From an uncultured Veillonella sp. (GTDB taxonomy: Bacteria > Bacillota > Negativicutes > Veillonellales > Veillonellaceae), in assembly GCA_902478055.1 (NCBI GenBank), contig CABSJL010000010.1:1-54167 (forward strand): a DNA stretch of 54,167 nucleotides, written 5' to 3'. Both the position numbers and the translations under genes were made by a program. Numbering within the stretch: position 1 is the stretch's first letter; each line of letters begins with the position of its first letter. Shown piece after piece: positions 40,723 to 49,080 of this stretch. Below the pieces are notes generated by a model. It was not told where the DNA came from. It worked only from the letters and a program-made list of their open reading frames with translations, and did no database searches.

Positions 40723-40733
40723 ACATATGTTTG
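40720..40733. promoter_or_regulatory. LexA (SOS) box
   Basis: CAAACATATGTTTG fits the Bacillus-type consensus CGAACRNRYGTTYG with one mismatch and is a perfect palindrome. It overlaps the -35 hexamer, so LexA binding would block the promoter. Confidence 0.8.
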
Positions 40734-40766
40734 TTATTATAAAGGTAAATTTATAGAAAAATAAAA

Positions 40767-40803
40767 GCACCTAACACTAGATATATAATCTAATGTTAGA
40801 TGC
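40767..40803 (-). terminator. Terminator of the DUF3592-like gene
   Basis: On the minus strand a 16-bp stem (GCATCTAACATTAGAT with ATCTAGTGTTAGGTGC, G-U pairs included) is followed by TTTTATTTTT. Confidence 0.75.
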
Positions 40804-40842
40804 CTATGTATTTAACACATTATTAAATATAGCTATTTATTT

Positions 40843-41268
40843 CTATCTAACAAAATCCAACATCCCCAAAAATATCCACATTCCTAATGCAATTGAAACA
40901 AGGCCATACACAATAGTTACCCTTACATTATCTATACTTACTTCTCCATTTTTTGCAAGCACACCTGTCGGACTAAATAGAACTACAGGTCCACCGATTG
41001 GTCCAAAAGGAATATAAAACTCTACACTTTCAGCAGTATGAGTCTCACCATTCAAGATATACTTAATATCATAACCATAAATATATTTATCCATACCACG
41101 AGCAAATGGTATTTCCTTTATAACTCGTGGAAGTATAGACACAATCGTTACTGGAGTTCCATTGCGACGTAATACAAATCGTTTGATAATTAAATACAAC
41201 CCACTAAGTATTAACCAAAGAGCCACACCCCAGAAGTAAAATACAAAAAACTCTAAGCCGCTATCCAT
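40843..41268 (-). CDS. DUF3592-like membrane protein
   Basis: The start is the ATG at 41268 (AAAGGAG 6 nt upstream); the frame continues to 41289 without support. This 141-aa protein has an N-terminal membrane helix (about 4-28), a beta-rich exposed domain (TPVTIVSILPRV, YGYDIKYILNGETH, VLFSPTGVLAKNG) and a C-terminal helix (about 118-138). The architecture is that of DUF3592. Function unknown. Confidence 0.65.
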   Translation of the reverse strand: MDSGLEFFVFYFWGVALWLILSGLYLIIKRFVLRRNGTPVTIVSILPRVIKEIPFARGMDKYIYGYDIKYILNGETHTAESVEFYIPFGPIGGPVVLFSPTGVLAKNGEVSIDNVRVTIVYGLVSIALGMWIFLGMLDFVR

Positions 41269-41316
41269 CACGCGCTCCTTTCCCAGCAATACACTGAAAA
41301 CTATCTAGTTCTATTA

Positions 41317-41461
41317 TATATTGATGGGACTTATTTTGCTAACGTACTACAAAAAGAGCACCACCTATCGAGGGGCGACTTACGCGTCGTTTGGAGCCAC
41401 GAAATAGGTGGTGCTTTTTTGTAACTAAGTTGTCGAAATAAAGTCGGGCCCCATCAATATA
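41317..41461. repeat. 145-bp nested inverted repeat containing a strong terminator
   Basis: The outer arms TATATTGATGGG (41317-41328) and CCCATCAATATA (41450-41461) are perfect. Inside them a 20-bp near-perfect stem (ACAAAAAGAGCACCACCTAT 41349-41368 with its complement 41404-41422) carries T-runs on both strands. A short CGAC/GTCG hairpin lies in the loop. The inner part must terminate transcription after dnaB. The outer arms are not needed for that and resemble a small mobile repeat or a folded RNA. Confidence 0.7.
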
Positions 41462-41482
41462 GGCACCCCACGATAGTTTTCA

Positions 41483-42841
41483 TTATTGTTCCGGCCCCAT
41501 GTCTCGGAATTCCACGTCTCTAAATTGGGTTAATTCCCCAATGAATTGGAGTTCCACGGTACCGACGGAACCATTACGGTGCTTACGAATGAGGACTTCT
41601 GCATTGTCCCCTTTTTCCGAGTTTTCATCGTAATATTTATCGCGGTACAAGAAGATAACGATATCCGCATCTTGTTCAAGGGAACCAGATTCACGAAGGT
41701 CAGACAGTACAGGCCGTTTATCTGGTCTGCTTTCAACACTACGAGACAATTGAGATAAGGCGATGAGCGGCACATTGAACTCACGGGCGATCAATTTGAG
41801 GTTACGAGAGATTTCAGATACCTCTTGTTGACGGTTCTCGCTGCCCTTACCGGAGTTGCGGCCTTGCATCAACTGAATATAGTCGACGATAACGAGATCG
41901 AGACCATGTTCCACCTTGAGGCGGCGCAGTTTAGAACGCATATCTTGTACGGTAAGGCCCGGCGTATCATCGATAAAGAGCTTGGATTTACTCATGCGAT
42001 CCGCAGCGGCAATAACCTTTTCCCAGTCAGCAGGATCCATGTTCGCACGGCGCAATTTTTCAGAGCTCACGCCTGCCACGGAGGAGAGAATACGACCAAC
42101 GAGCTGTTCCTTGCCCATTTCTAGGGAGAAGAATGCTACTGTCTTGTCGTACAACATCGTTACGTTTTGAGCGATGTTCAAGGTGAACGCCGTTTTCCCC
42201 ATTGCAGGACGAGCAGCTACGAGGATGAGGTCAGATTTTTGTAAACCATTAAATACATGGTCTACATCCTTAAAGCCTGTTGGCACGCCTGTAATAGCCC
42301 CATCATGCTGTTGCAATGCATTTAGCTTATCTAAGTTAGATAATACTACCTCACCAATAGGCGCAAAGGATGATTCAGACTGCGTTTGACCACTTACGTC
42401 CAGTACCATTTGCTCTGCCTTGTTAAGGATAGCCGTTGGCTCATCTTCACCAGCATACGTCATGCCTACGATTTTATTCCCTGCATCGATAAGGCGACGC
42501 AACTGAGCTTTCTCGCTAATGATCTTCGCATGTTCCTCTACATTGTAGGACACAGCCTCATTAGCAAGAGATGTAATATAAGCAAGACCACCTACCGCAT
42601 CGAGCCGCTTGCGACGGTCTAACTCTTCACCGACAGTGATAAAATCAGCCGTTTTATTACCATGCACGATTTCTAAGATAGCATCATAAATAATACGATG
42701 TGCATCGCGGTAAAAGTCTTCAGATTTTAGAATACTCGTCACTGTATCCACAACAGCACCCGAGTTGGATCCATTCGTTAATAAAGCCCCCAAAACGGCT
42801 TTTTCCGCATCTAGATTATGCGGTGGAATGCGTACATCCAT
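41483..42841 (-). CDS. dnaB: replicative DNA helicase DnaB (DnaC in Bacillus naming)
   Basis: The start is the ATG at 42841 (AAAGGGG upstream), so the protein begins MDVRIPPHNLDAEKAVLGAL as in the family; the frame to 42892 is not used. This 452-aa protein has the N-terminal primase-interacting domain (to about 165). The RecA-like motor follows, with LILVAARPAMGKTAF (Walker A, about 205-219), FFSLEMGKEQLV, DTPGLTV, VIVDYIQLM (Walker B), ALSQLSRSVE and DLRESGSLEQDADIV. It unwinds DNA at the fork. Last gene of the yybS-gdpP-rplI-dnaB unit. Confidence 0.96.
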   Translation of the reverse strand: MDVRIPPHNLDAEKAVLGALLTNGSNSGAVVDTVTSILKSEDFYRDAHRIIYDAILEIVHGNKTADFITVGEELDRRKRLDAVGGLAYITSLANEAVSYNVEEHAKIISEKAQLRRLIDAGNKIVGMTYAGEDEPTAILNKAEQMVLDVSGQTQSESSFAPIGEVVLSNLDKLNALQQHDGAITGVPTGFKDVDHVFNGLQKSDLILVAARPAMGKTAFTLNIAQNVTMLYDKTVAFFSLEMGKEQLVGRILSSVAGVSSEKLRRANMDPADWEKVIAAADRMSKSKLFIDDTPGLTVQDMRSKLRRLKVEHGLDLVIVDYIQLMQGRNSGKGSENRQQEVSEISRNLKLIAREFNVPLIALSQLSRSVESRPDKRPVLSDLRESGSLEQDADIVIFLYRDKYYDENSEKGDNAEVLIRKHRNGSVGTVELQFIGELTQFRDVEFRDMGPEQ

Positions 42842-42910
42842 GATAATCCCCTTTACAAAACCACTATGGATAAAAGAATTCACCATACTCAAAGAGCATG
42901 GTGAACACTA

Positions 42911-43357
42911 TTATTCAGCTACTACGTTAACCTTGATAGTACTTGTAATCTCAGGATGAACACGAACGAGTACGTCATGTACGCCTAATGTTTTCAATGG
43001 TTCTTTGATTTCGATTTTCTTTTTATCGATATCTACTTTGTATTGAGCTTTAGCTGCATCGGAAATGTCTTTTGCAGTAACAGAACCAAATACGCGACCT
43101 TCTTCGCCCATGCGAACTTTTACAGTTACTTCAACCTTAGCCAATTGAGCTGCCAAGATTTTAGCTTCGTCATTCGCTACAACTTTGTGGTGAGCGATGG
43201 ATTCTTGTTTTTGTTTCGCATTATTTACGTTAGTTGCTGTACCTTCAAGGCCAAGACCTTTTTTGATCAATACATTACGGCCATATGCATCGCTAACTTC
43301 AACGATTTCGCCTTTTTTACCAACCTTTTTAACGTCTTCTAACAATACTACTTTCAT
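42911..43357 (-). CDS. rplI: 50S ribosomal protein L9
   Basis: This 148-aa protein has the two-domain L9 fold: MKVVLLEDVKKVGKKGEIVEV and GYGRN-like YGRNVLIKKGL in the N-domain, a long central helix (NVNNAKQKQESIAHHK), and the C-domain (GRVFGSVTAKDI). Binds 23S rRNA. The ATG overlaps the stop of gdpP (ATGA, 43354-43357), so the two are translationally coupled. GGAGG lies 7 nt upstream. Confidence 0.97.
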   Translation of the reverse strand: MKVVLLEDVKKVGKKGEIVEVSDAYGRNVLIKKGLGLEGTATNVNNAKQKQESIAHHKVVANDEAKILAAQLAKVEVTVKVRMGEEGRVFGSVTAKDISDAAKAQYKVDIDKKKIEIKEPLKTLGVHDVLVRVHPEITSTIKVNVVAE

Positions 43358-45381
43358 TGTTCTTCCTCCTCTTTCTCAGCGGAATGAAGGGCTTCAAGAG
43401 CATGCTCTAAGATAGCCTTCTTCGCTTCCTCTATTGTCATACCTTGTAATTGGGCACCAGCCACGGTTCTATGACCACCGCCACCCAAGGCTTCCATTAC
43501 AACCTGTACATTTACCTTGCCTTTGGATCGAGCGCTAACGCCGATACCGCCGTCATTCAAGGAATACAGTACAAAGGCTGCTTCAATATCTTCATTACTG
43601 ATGAGCATATCCGCACTTTGCGCAGCTAATGCCATCATATCCTTCAAACCTTCAGGTGCTACGGAGATAGCAATCCCTTCAGTGCGATTGGCTTCAAATA
43701 CTATTTTAGCACGCAATTGAACAGAATCGAAGGTTTCAATAAACAATTGTTTAACCTTTTCAATATCCGCCCCTGCACGGCGCAAGAATGCAGCCGCTTC
43801 AAAGGTACGAGCACCAGTTTGTTGAACAAAGTTCTTCGTATCGAGCACAATACCGGCATAAATACCTGTAGCTTCAGCTTTTGAAAGTTTTACGCCACCA
43901 CCTGCGTATTGTACAAGCTCTGTTACGAGCTCAGATGTAGATGACGCCGTTGGTTCCAAGTACGTAAGCAATGGATTTTCTACGAAGTCCGCTGCACGAC
44001 GGTGATGGTCGATAACGATGCGTCGTTCAGAAATTTCAAGCGCCTCTTGAGCAGCTACCATTTCTTGACGATGCGTATCACATACGATAGTAAGCGTATT
44101 CGCATCTACCCACGCTTTTGCTGCATCAGGGGTGATAATATGTTCCGTCCAGAACTCATCTTCTTTAAGAACAGTCACCATTTTATCGATGGCGCTCGTT
44201 TCTTTTGAAAGCACGATGCGCAATTCTTTACCCAAGGTACGTGCAATGGCTACAACACCGATAATACCACCTAATGCATCGTAGTCTTCACGTTTGTGAC
44301 CCATTACAAGAATTTTATCAGAATCGAGCATAAGCTCATGTAAAGCTTGTGATACAACACGAGCACGAACGCGCGTATTCTTCTCAACGCCAGCTGTATT
44401 GCCACCGAAGAAGCGGGTGCTTTCACCATCCATAATACACACTTGGTCACCACCGCGACCTAATGCAATATCTAAGGCAGCACGAGCACGACTAGACACC
44501 TCTTTTACAGAGCCTACATTCTCGCTAATCCCTACAGAAATCGTTGCAGGCACTTGACGAGGAGAAGGCAATTTACGAATGCGTTCAAGCACTTTAAAGC
44601 CATTTTCCTCCATCTCATGAAGGGCGCCACGAGAAATAGCAAAGGTATACATATCGTCTTGGAAGTTACGAATAAAGCCTTCATAACGGTCAATTTCATC
44701 CATAATGATATTGTTAATATCTGCCCAAACGCTAGTATACTCGCGATCACTAAGACCTTTTGTCAATTCTTCGAGATTATCGATTTGAATCATGCCCCAT
44801 ACAGGCTGATCCTCTTCAGCTTTAATGCGGGCCTTTTCGAGAGCTGTAATGTCCTTAAAGTACAGAGCCATGACTGCATGTTCAGCCAATTCATCTTCAC
44901 TATGAATATCTGGTCGCGTATCGCGAGGATCGATGAATTTATAGATAATTTGGAAATATCTTTCATCGTATTTCTCCGTCATATATCCGGATTTGCCCCA
45001 GATTTTATCGATACGGAATCCAGGCAATAGAGCAGACATTTTTTGAAGTTTATTCCAGTCTACTGTAACCCAGTCTGCAAAGACGCTATTATTCCATACC
45101 AAGGTGCCTTGTTTATTAACAAGAACAATGCCCATCGGTAAATTTTGTAAAGCAAAGTTAGAAGCTTGTGTGACGTTTTTCATCATCGCCCCAAACTGTT
45201 CTCTTGCTAAACGACGCCGGTTATGAAGGGTATTGTAGTTAACCAAATATGCCGCTACTACGATAATTAATGCTAAAACTGCAATAGCCCAGTTCAAATA
45301 GGCCAGCAATAATAACAACAATACAATAACGGTGATAATGGTAACTTCTAAACCTTCCCATTTTCGTTGAAAGGATTTCAT
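43354..45381 (-). CDS. gdpP: c-di-AMP phosphodiesterase GdpP
   Basis: This 675-aa protein has two N-terminal membrane helices (about 13-45), a PAS-like haem-binding region (FALQNLPMGIVLVNKQGTLV), a degenerate GGDEF domain (about 190-325) and the C-terminal DHH/DHHA1 phosphodiesterase. Metal-binding motifs of the last domain are VMGHKREDYDALGG (about 355), VCDTH, IDHHRR (near 440) and TASSTSELV. It degrades c-di-AMP to pApA and thereby controls potassium and osmolyte balance. GGAGG lies 7 nt before the ATG. Operon with yybS upstream. Confidence 0.95.
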   Translation of the reverse strand: MKSFQRKWEGLEVTIITVIVLLLLLLAYLNWAIAVLALIIVVAAYLVNYNTLHNRRRLAREQFGAMMKNVTQASNFALQNLPMGIVLVNKQGTLVWNNSVFADWVTVDWNKLQKMSALLPGFRIDKIWGKSGYMTEKYDERYFQIIYKFIDPRDTRPDIHSEDELAEHAVMALYFKDITALEKARIKAEEDQPVWGMIQIDNLEELTKGLSDREYTSVWADINNIIMDEIDRYEGFIRNFQDDMYTFAISRGALHEMEENGFKVLERIRKLPSPRQVPATISVGISENVGSVKEVSSRARAALDIALGRGGDQVCIMDGESTRFFGGNTAGVEKNTRVRARVVSQALHELMLDSDKILVMGHKREDYDALGGIIGVVAIARTLGKELRIVLSKETSAIDKMVTVLKEDEFWTEHIITPDAAKAWVDANTLTIVCDTHRQEMVAAQEALEISERRIVIDHHRRAADFVENPLLTYLEPTASSTSELVTELVQYAGGGVKLSKAEATGIYAGIVLDTKNFVQQTGARTFEAAAFLRRAGADIEKVKQLFIETFDSVQLRAKIVFEANRTEGIAISVAPEGLKDMMALAAQSADMLISNEDIEAAFVLYSLNDGGIGVSARSKGKVNVQVVMEALGGGGHRTVAGAQLQGMTIEEAKKAILEHALEALHSAEKEEEEQ

Positions 45382-45397
45382 AACGGCCTCCTTTCTG

Positions 45398-46357
45398 TTA
45401 CAAGCTACGTTTTTGGAAACGCACTCGCATATCTAAAAACATATCTAAAATACCATATATAACGAGTGCCATAGGACTCATCACATACAAGAAGCCTATA
45501 ATGGCAAACTTAAAGATGCCTGCTAAGTTATAAGACTTCATAATGGATAGCAAACATGTAATGCCGTTTAGGCCACATATCATGCCACCAAATAAGGCAA
45601 TATTGAGGCCTACATCTGAAAGAATACCATTAGCATAGCCCAAGTACTGTCCGCCATAAGCAAGGATAATACCTACTGCTAATACGCCAGCACCCCAAAT
45701 CGGCATGCGCCATGTATCCATTGTTGGCAATGTACGCATAACACTATTTGTACGACGACCAATATAGCATACAAGCTTAGCTGAAATATAGGTTACGATT
45801 ACATTGGCAGCAAACCAGTAAGCTAACAGCATACGCTTTGCTTGATCAAACGCAAAGTCTAAGCGGTTAATATACTCATTCATTTGCTCTTGCGTCATAG
45901 GTTGCTGTTTCACAGACTCAATAATAGCATTCTTAAGGTCTACATCAATCATATGATTAATCTGAGATAAATCAAAGGATGTAAGTCCTGCAGACACGAG
46001 AATCCCTATAAGGCTCGTTAACGTAAGTACAATAGCTGGTATAACGATGAGCTTACCAAAAGACCAATTGGCTCTGAAAGCTTCACCGAGGAAGATACTA
46101 GGCAAGGAATATGCCAAGATGGTCGCCATTGCCATTAATGGACCTACTAAAAGGGAAACAAGAACAAATGCTACCACTGATGCAGCACAACTATATCGGC
46201 TGCCCCAACGGATACCAATGATTGCAATCCCAGCTGGCGCAACCAAGGTTGCTAACAAACTGAGGATAGGAACCGTAGAACCTACTATGGTTAACATAAC
46301 AACGATGGCCGATACAAATGCTGTTTCTACCATCGCTCTTGTATTTGTTTGTTTCAT
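45398..46357 (-). CDS. YybS-like membrane protein (DUF2232)
   Basis: This 319-aa protein has eight or so membrane helices; the N-terminal 120 residues are almost wholly hydrophobic. Near 200 there is a VCYIGRRTNSVMRTLP loop, and the end is MSPMALVIYGILDMFLDMRVRFQ. Position directly upstream of gdpP (16-bp gap) is conserved in Firmicutes as yybS-yybT-rplI-dnaC. Function is unknown; a transport or scaffolding role linked to c-di-AMP or cell division has been suggested only from context. Confidence 0.85.
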   Translation of the reverse strand: MKQTNTRAMVETAFVSAIVVMLTIVGSTVPILSLLATLVAPAGIAIIGIRWGSRYSCAASVVAFVLVSLLVGPLMAMATILAYSLPSIFLGEAFRANWSFGKLIVIPAIVLTLTSLIGILVSAGLTSFDLSQINHMIDVDLKNAIIESVKQQPMTQEQMNEYINRLDFAFDQAKRMLLAYWFAANVIVTYISAKLVCYIGRRTNSVMRTLPTMDTWRMPIWGAGVLAVGIILAYGGQYLGYANGILSDVGLNIALFGGMICGLNGITCLLSIMKSYNLAGIFKFAIIGFLYVMSPMALVIYGILDMFLDMRVRFQKRSL

Positions 46358-46506
46358 AAATCTCCATTCTAAATCAAAGAAGATAGATTAATTGGTATCT
46401 TTTAATTATAACAGTTTAAAAAGGTAACTTCAAATACCTTATGTAGTAGACAAATGCGATAACACCGCTATTTATAGTAGATTCCATAGGTCCTTTTTAA
46501 AATGTT

Positions 46507-46538
46507 AAAAGTACCACACCATAGGGTGCGGTACTTTT
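46507..46538 (-). terminator. Terminator of the RNase J gene
   Basis: AAAAGTACCACACC and GGTGCGGTACTTTT pair around ATAG. A C-A mismatch on the plus strand becomes a G-U pair on the minus strand. Confidence 0.8.
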
Positions 46539-46553
46539 GTTTATTATATGTGA

Positions 46554-48728
46554 TTATACGTCTTGAATAATCGGCAAGATCATAGGACGACGGCGAGTTT
46601 TATCATAGAAGAATTTACCCAACGCGTCACGTACGTTTTGCTTAATAGTAGTCCAATCTTTAATACGTTGCATTTCGCATTCTTCAAGGACTTGGTCTAC
46701 ACGATGTTCTGCAGCAATCATAAGTTCTTCTGCATCGCGTACGTATACGAAGCCACGAGATACGAGGTCTGGACCAGCTACGATTGTACCAGAAGCTTTA
46801 TCCATCGCCATTACAACGATAACCATACCTTCTTGAGCCAATTGTTGACGGTCGCGGATAACAATGTTACCTACGTCACCGACGCCAAGACCATCTACGA
46901 AGATAGCACCAGCTTGTACACGACCGGCTTTGCGGCCACCATCTTTATCGAATTCAAAGATTTGACCATTGTCGCCGATAAGGACTTTCTTAGGATCTAC
47001 GCCCATAGCAACACCGAGTTCACCATGACGGCGCAACATGCGGTACTCCCCATGAACTGGGATGAAGTATTCTGGACGAACAAGGTTAAGCATTGTTTTA
47101 AGCTCTTCTTGGCTCGCATGACCAGATACGTGGATACCACGATCTTTACCGTATACTACGTGACAACCTAGACGAAGCAAGTTATCGATAGTTCTACCTA
47201 CAGCACCTTCGTTACCAGGAATTGGCGTAGCAGAGATGATAACAGTATCATTCGGTGCCAATTCTACAGTGCGGTGATTGCTAGTAGCCATACGGGACAA
47301 GCCTGCCATCGGTTCGCCTTGAGAACCAGTTGTTAAGATCATGATTTGATCATCCGTGTAGTTGTGCATTACATCTACATCGATGATTGTATTTGGTGGA
47401 ATGTTCAAGTAACCGCGTTCTTGAGCGATTTCTGTAACATTTACCATGCTGCGGCCCATAACGACAACCTTACGGTTATACATAACTGCCGCATCAATAG
47501 CTTGTTGAATACGGGATACGTTAGATGCGAATGTAGCCAATACAACACGGCCTTTCGCTTCGCCTACAGCTTGTTTAATAGCAGGACCTACGGAGCTTTC
47601 AGAGCCTGTAGTACCTGGTTTTTCTACATTTGTAGAGTCGGACATCAACGCCAATACGCCTTTATTGCCGAGCTCAGCAAATTTGTGCATATCCATCAAA
47701 CGGCCATCAACTGGGGTTTGGTCGATTTTAAAGTCCCCTGTGTGAAGTACAGTACCGATTGGTGTATCAAAGTACACAGCGCAGGAGTCAGGAATGGAGT
47801 GGTTTGTTTGGATAAAGCCAACCTTAACTTGACCAATTTGCACTTCATCGCCTGCGGCAATAGTACGAAGACATTTTGGAGATACTTTATGCTCTTTGAA
47901 TTTGCCTTCAATCAAACCACAAACAAGGTTTGTTGCATATACTGGGCAATTGATTTCCTTCATAAGGTACGCCAAGGAACCGATATGGTCCTCGTGACCA
48001 TGCGTGATAACGACTGCTTTTACGCGGTCCTTATTCTCGATGATATAGCTCATGTCAGGAATAACGATATCTACGCCAAGCATATCTTCGCTAGGGAATG
48101 CAAGGCCCGCATCAAGAACGATGATTTCATCTTCATATTGGAAGATGGTCATATTTTTACCGATTTCGCCAAGGCCGCCTAACGGAATAATTTGGAATTT
48201 ACCCTTGTTAGCGCCATTTGGTGTACGACCTACTAATTCCACAGGAGCCTCTTGATTATTGCGGTTTGTGGAACGATTATTTGGACGGTTGTTATTACGG
48301 TTTTGACCATTGCGACCATTATTAGTTCTCGTATTGCGTGTATTTTCACTACGTTCACCACGTGGTGCACGAGTTTGGCGAGGTTTACGTTCTGTACGTT
48401 CTTGACCTTCACCTTGCTCAGCATTGCGACGGGTATTTGTACGGCGTGTCGTATTAGTGCGACCACCATTTGCATTTGTACGAGTATTTGTACGGCGTTG
48501 GCGTGTTGTGCCTTCACCTTCACCAGTCGCGTGTTGACGAGTACGACCTTCGCCAGCAGGACGACGTGTATTAGTGCGGCGGCGAGTTTGTTTATGTTCG
48601 CCTTCAGCCGCAGCTGTACGAGTAGCAGGTTTTGCTACTGTTGGTTCTGCTTTCACTTGTGCAGTAACCTGATTATCTGTTGTATTCACAGTTCCTCCTA
48701 AAATTTTGTTCATTATTTTATTTAACAT
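46554..48728 (-). CDS. rnj: ribonuclease J with long disordered N-terminal extension
   Basis: The start is the ATG at 48728 (AGGTGAG about 10 nt upstream); an in-frame GTG lies inside that site. This 724-aa protein begins with about 170 residues rich in R, N, T, G and E, with recurring RRTNTR, predicted disordered. The conserved RNase J fold then follows: IIPLGGLGEIGKNM (about 182-195), the metal motif THGHEDHIGS, HTGDFKID, beta-CASP blocks (SDSTNVEKPG, ATFASNVSRIQQ), and HVSGHASQEEL. Typical RNase J is about 555 aa, so the extra length is entirely N-terminal. Role: 5'-3' exo- and endoribonuclease in mRNA decay and rRNA maturation. Confidence 0.95.
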   Translation of the reverse strand: MLNKIMNKILGGTVNTTDNQVTAQVKAEPTVAKPATRTAAAEGEHKQTRRRTNTRRPAGEGRTRQHATGEGEGTTRQRRTNTRTNANGGRTNTTRRTNTRRNAEQGEGQERTERKPRQTRAPRGERSENTRNTRTNNGRNGQNRNNNRPNNRSTNRNNQEAPVELVGRTPNGANKGKFQIIPLGGLGEIGKNMTIFQYEDEIIVLDAGLAFPSEDMLGVDIVIPDMSYIIENKDRVKAVVITHGHEDHIGSLAYLMKEINCPVYATNLVCGLIEGKFKEHKVSPKCLRTIAAGDEVQIGQVKVGFIQTNHSIPDSCAVYFDTPIGTVLHTGDFKIDQTPVDGRLMDMHKFAELGNKGVLALMSDSTNVEKPGTTGSESSVGPAIKQAVGEAKGRVVLATFASNVSRIQQAIDAAVMYNRKVVVMGRSMVNVTEIAQERGYLNIPPNTIIDVDVMHNYTDDQIMILTTGSQGEPMAGLSRMATSNHRTVELAPNDTVIISATPIPGNEGAVGRTIDNLLRLGCHVVYGKDRGIHVSGHASQEELKTMLNLVRPEYFIPVHGEYRMLRRHGELGVAMGVDPKKVLIGDNGQIFEFDKDGGRKAGRVQAGAIFVDGLGVGDVGNIVIRDRQQLAQEGMVIVVMAMDKASGTIVAGPDLVSRGFVYVRDAEELMIAAEHRVDQVLEECEMQRIKDWTTIKQNVRDALGKFFYDKTRRRPMILPIIQDV

Positions 48729-48780
48729 AGTTTCTTTTCTCACCTATCACTTGAATTGATCTATGCTATGGAGGCCACAC

Positions 48781-48834
48781 AAAGAAAAAGGCGCTAAAAT
48801 ACTAGCGTCTCGTCAAATAGGCGCAAAAATGCGC
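48781..48834 (-). promoter_or_regulatory. Leader hairpins with a terminator-like element upstream of rnj
   Basis: On the minus strand GCGC-ATTTTT-GCGC (48821-48834) is followed by ACGCTA-GTATTT-TAGCG (48790-48808) and CTTTTTCTTT, the form of an intrinsic terminator, about 55 nt before the start codon. The 350-bp gap 48729-49080 has no clear gene. Its one long frame lacks a start codon. This suggests attenuation of rnj. Confidence 0.45.
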
Positions 48835-49021
48835 TATCAATTTTTGCCGTTCCTAGTGTTGTTGTGACCATTTGCCATAGCAAATGAGTATATTGCCATC
48901 ATTAGACATGTCAGCCGCGACGGGTACGTTCTCTTCGTTCCAATCTAATGAGTTTCGCAATATAATCCGATCGATTTTGATGAAAGCCTCGCTTTCATAC
49001 GTTATGTCTATTGTAACATAA

Positions 49022-49066
49022 AAATAGCGTTAACAAAAGAGGGTAGCCCCCATGTTAACGCTATTT
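49022..49066 (-). terminator. Terminator of the zinc-ribbon/DUF805 gene
   Basis: A 13-bp perfect stem (AAATAGCGTTAAC with GTTAACGCTATTT) has a 19-nt loop and is followed on the minus strand by TTATG. Its downstream arm overlaps a TACAAT that may be the -10 of the rnj promoter. Confidence 0.8.
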
Positions 49067-49080
49067 AGATATATCATATT

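Noticed and set aside
46563..48182. Long plus-strand frames opposite rnj (up to 278 aa)
   Set aside because: They are antisense to a conserved RNase J core; the length comes from the codon bias of that gene, and the sequences lack any domain.
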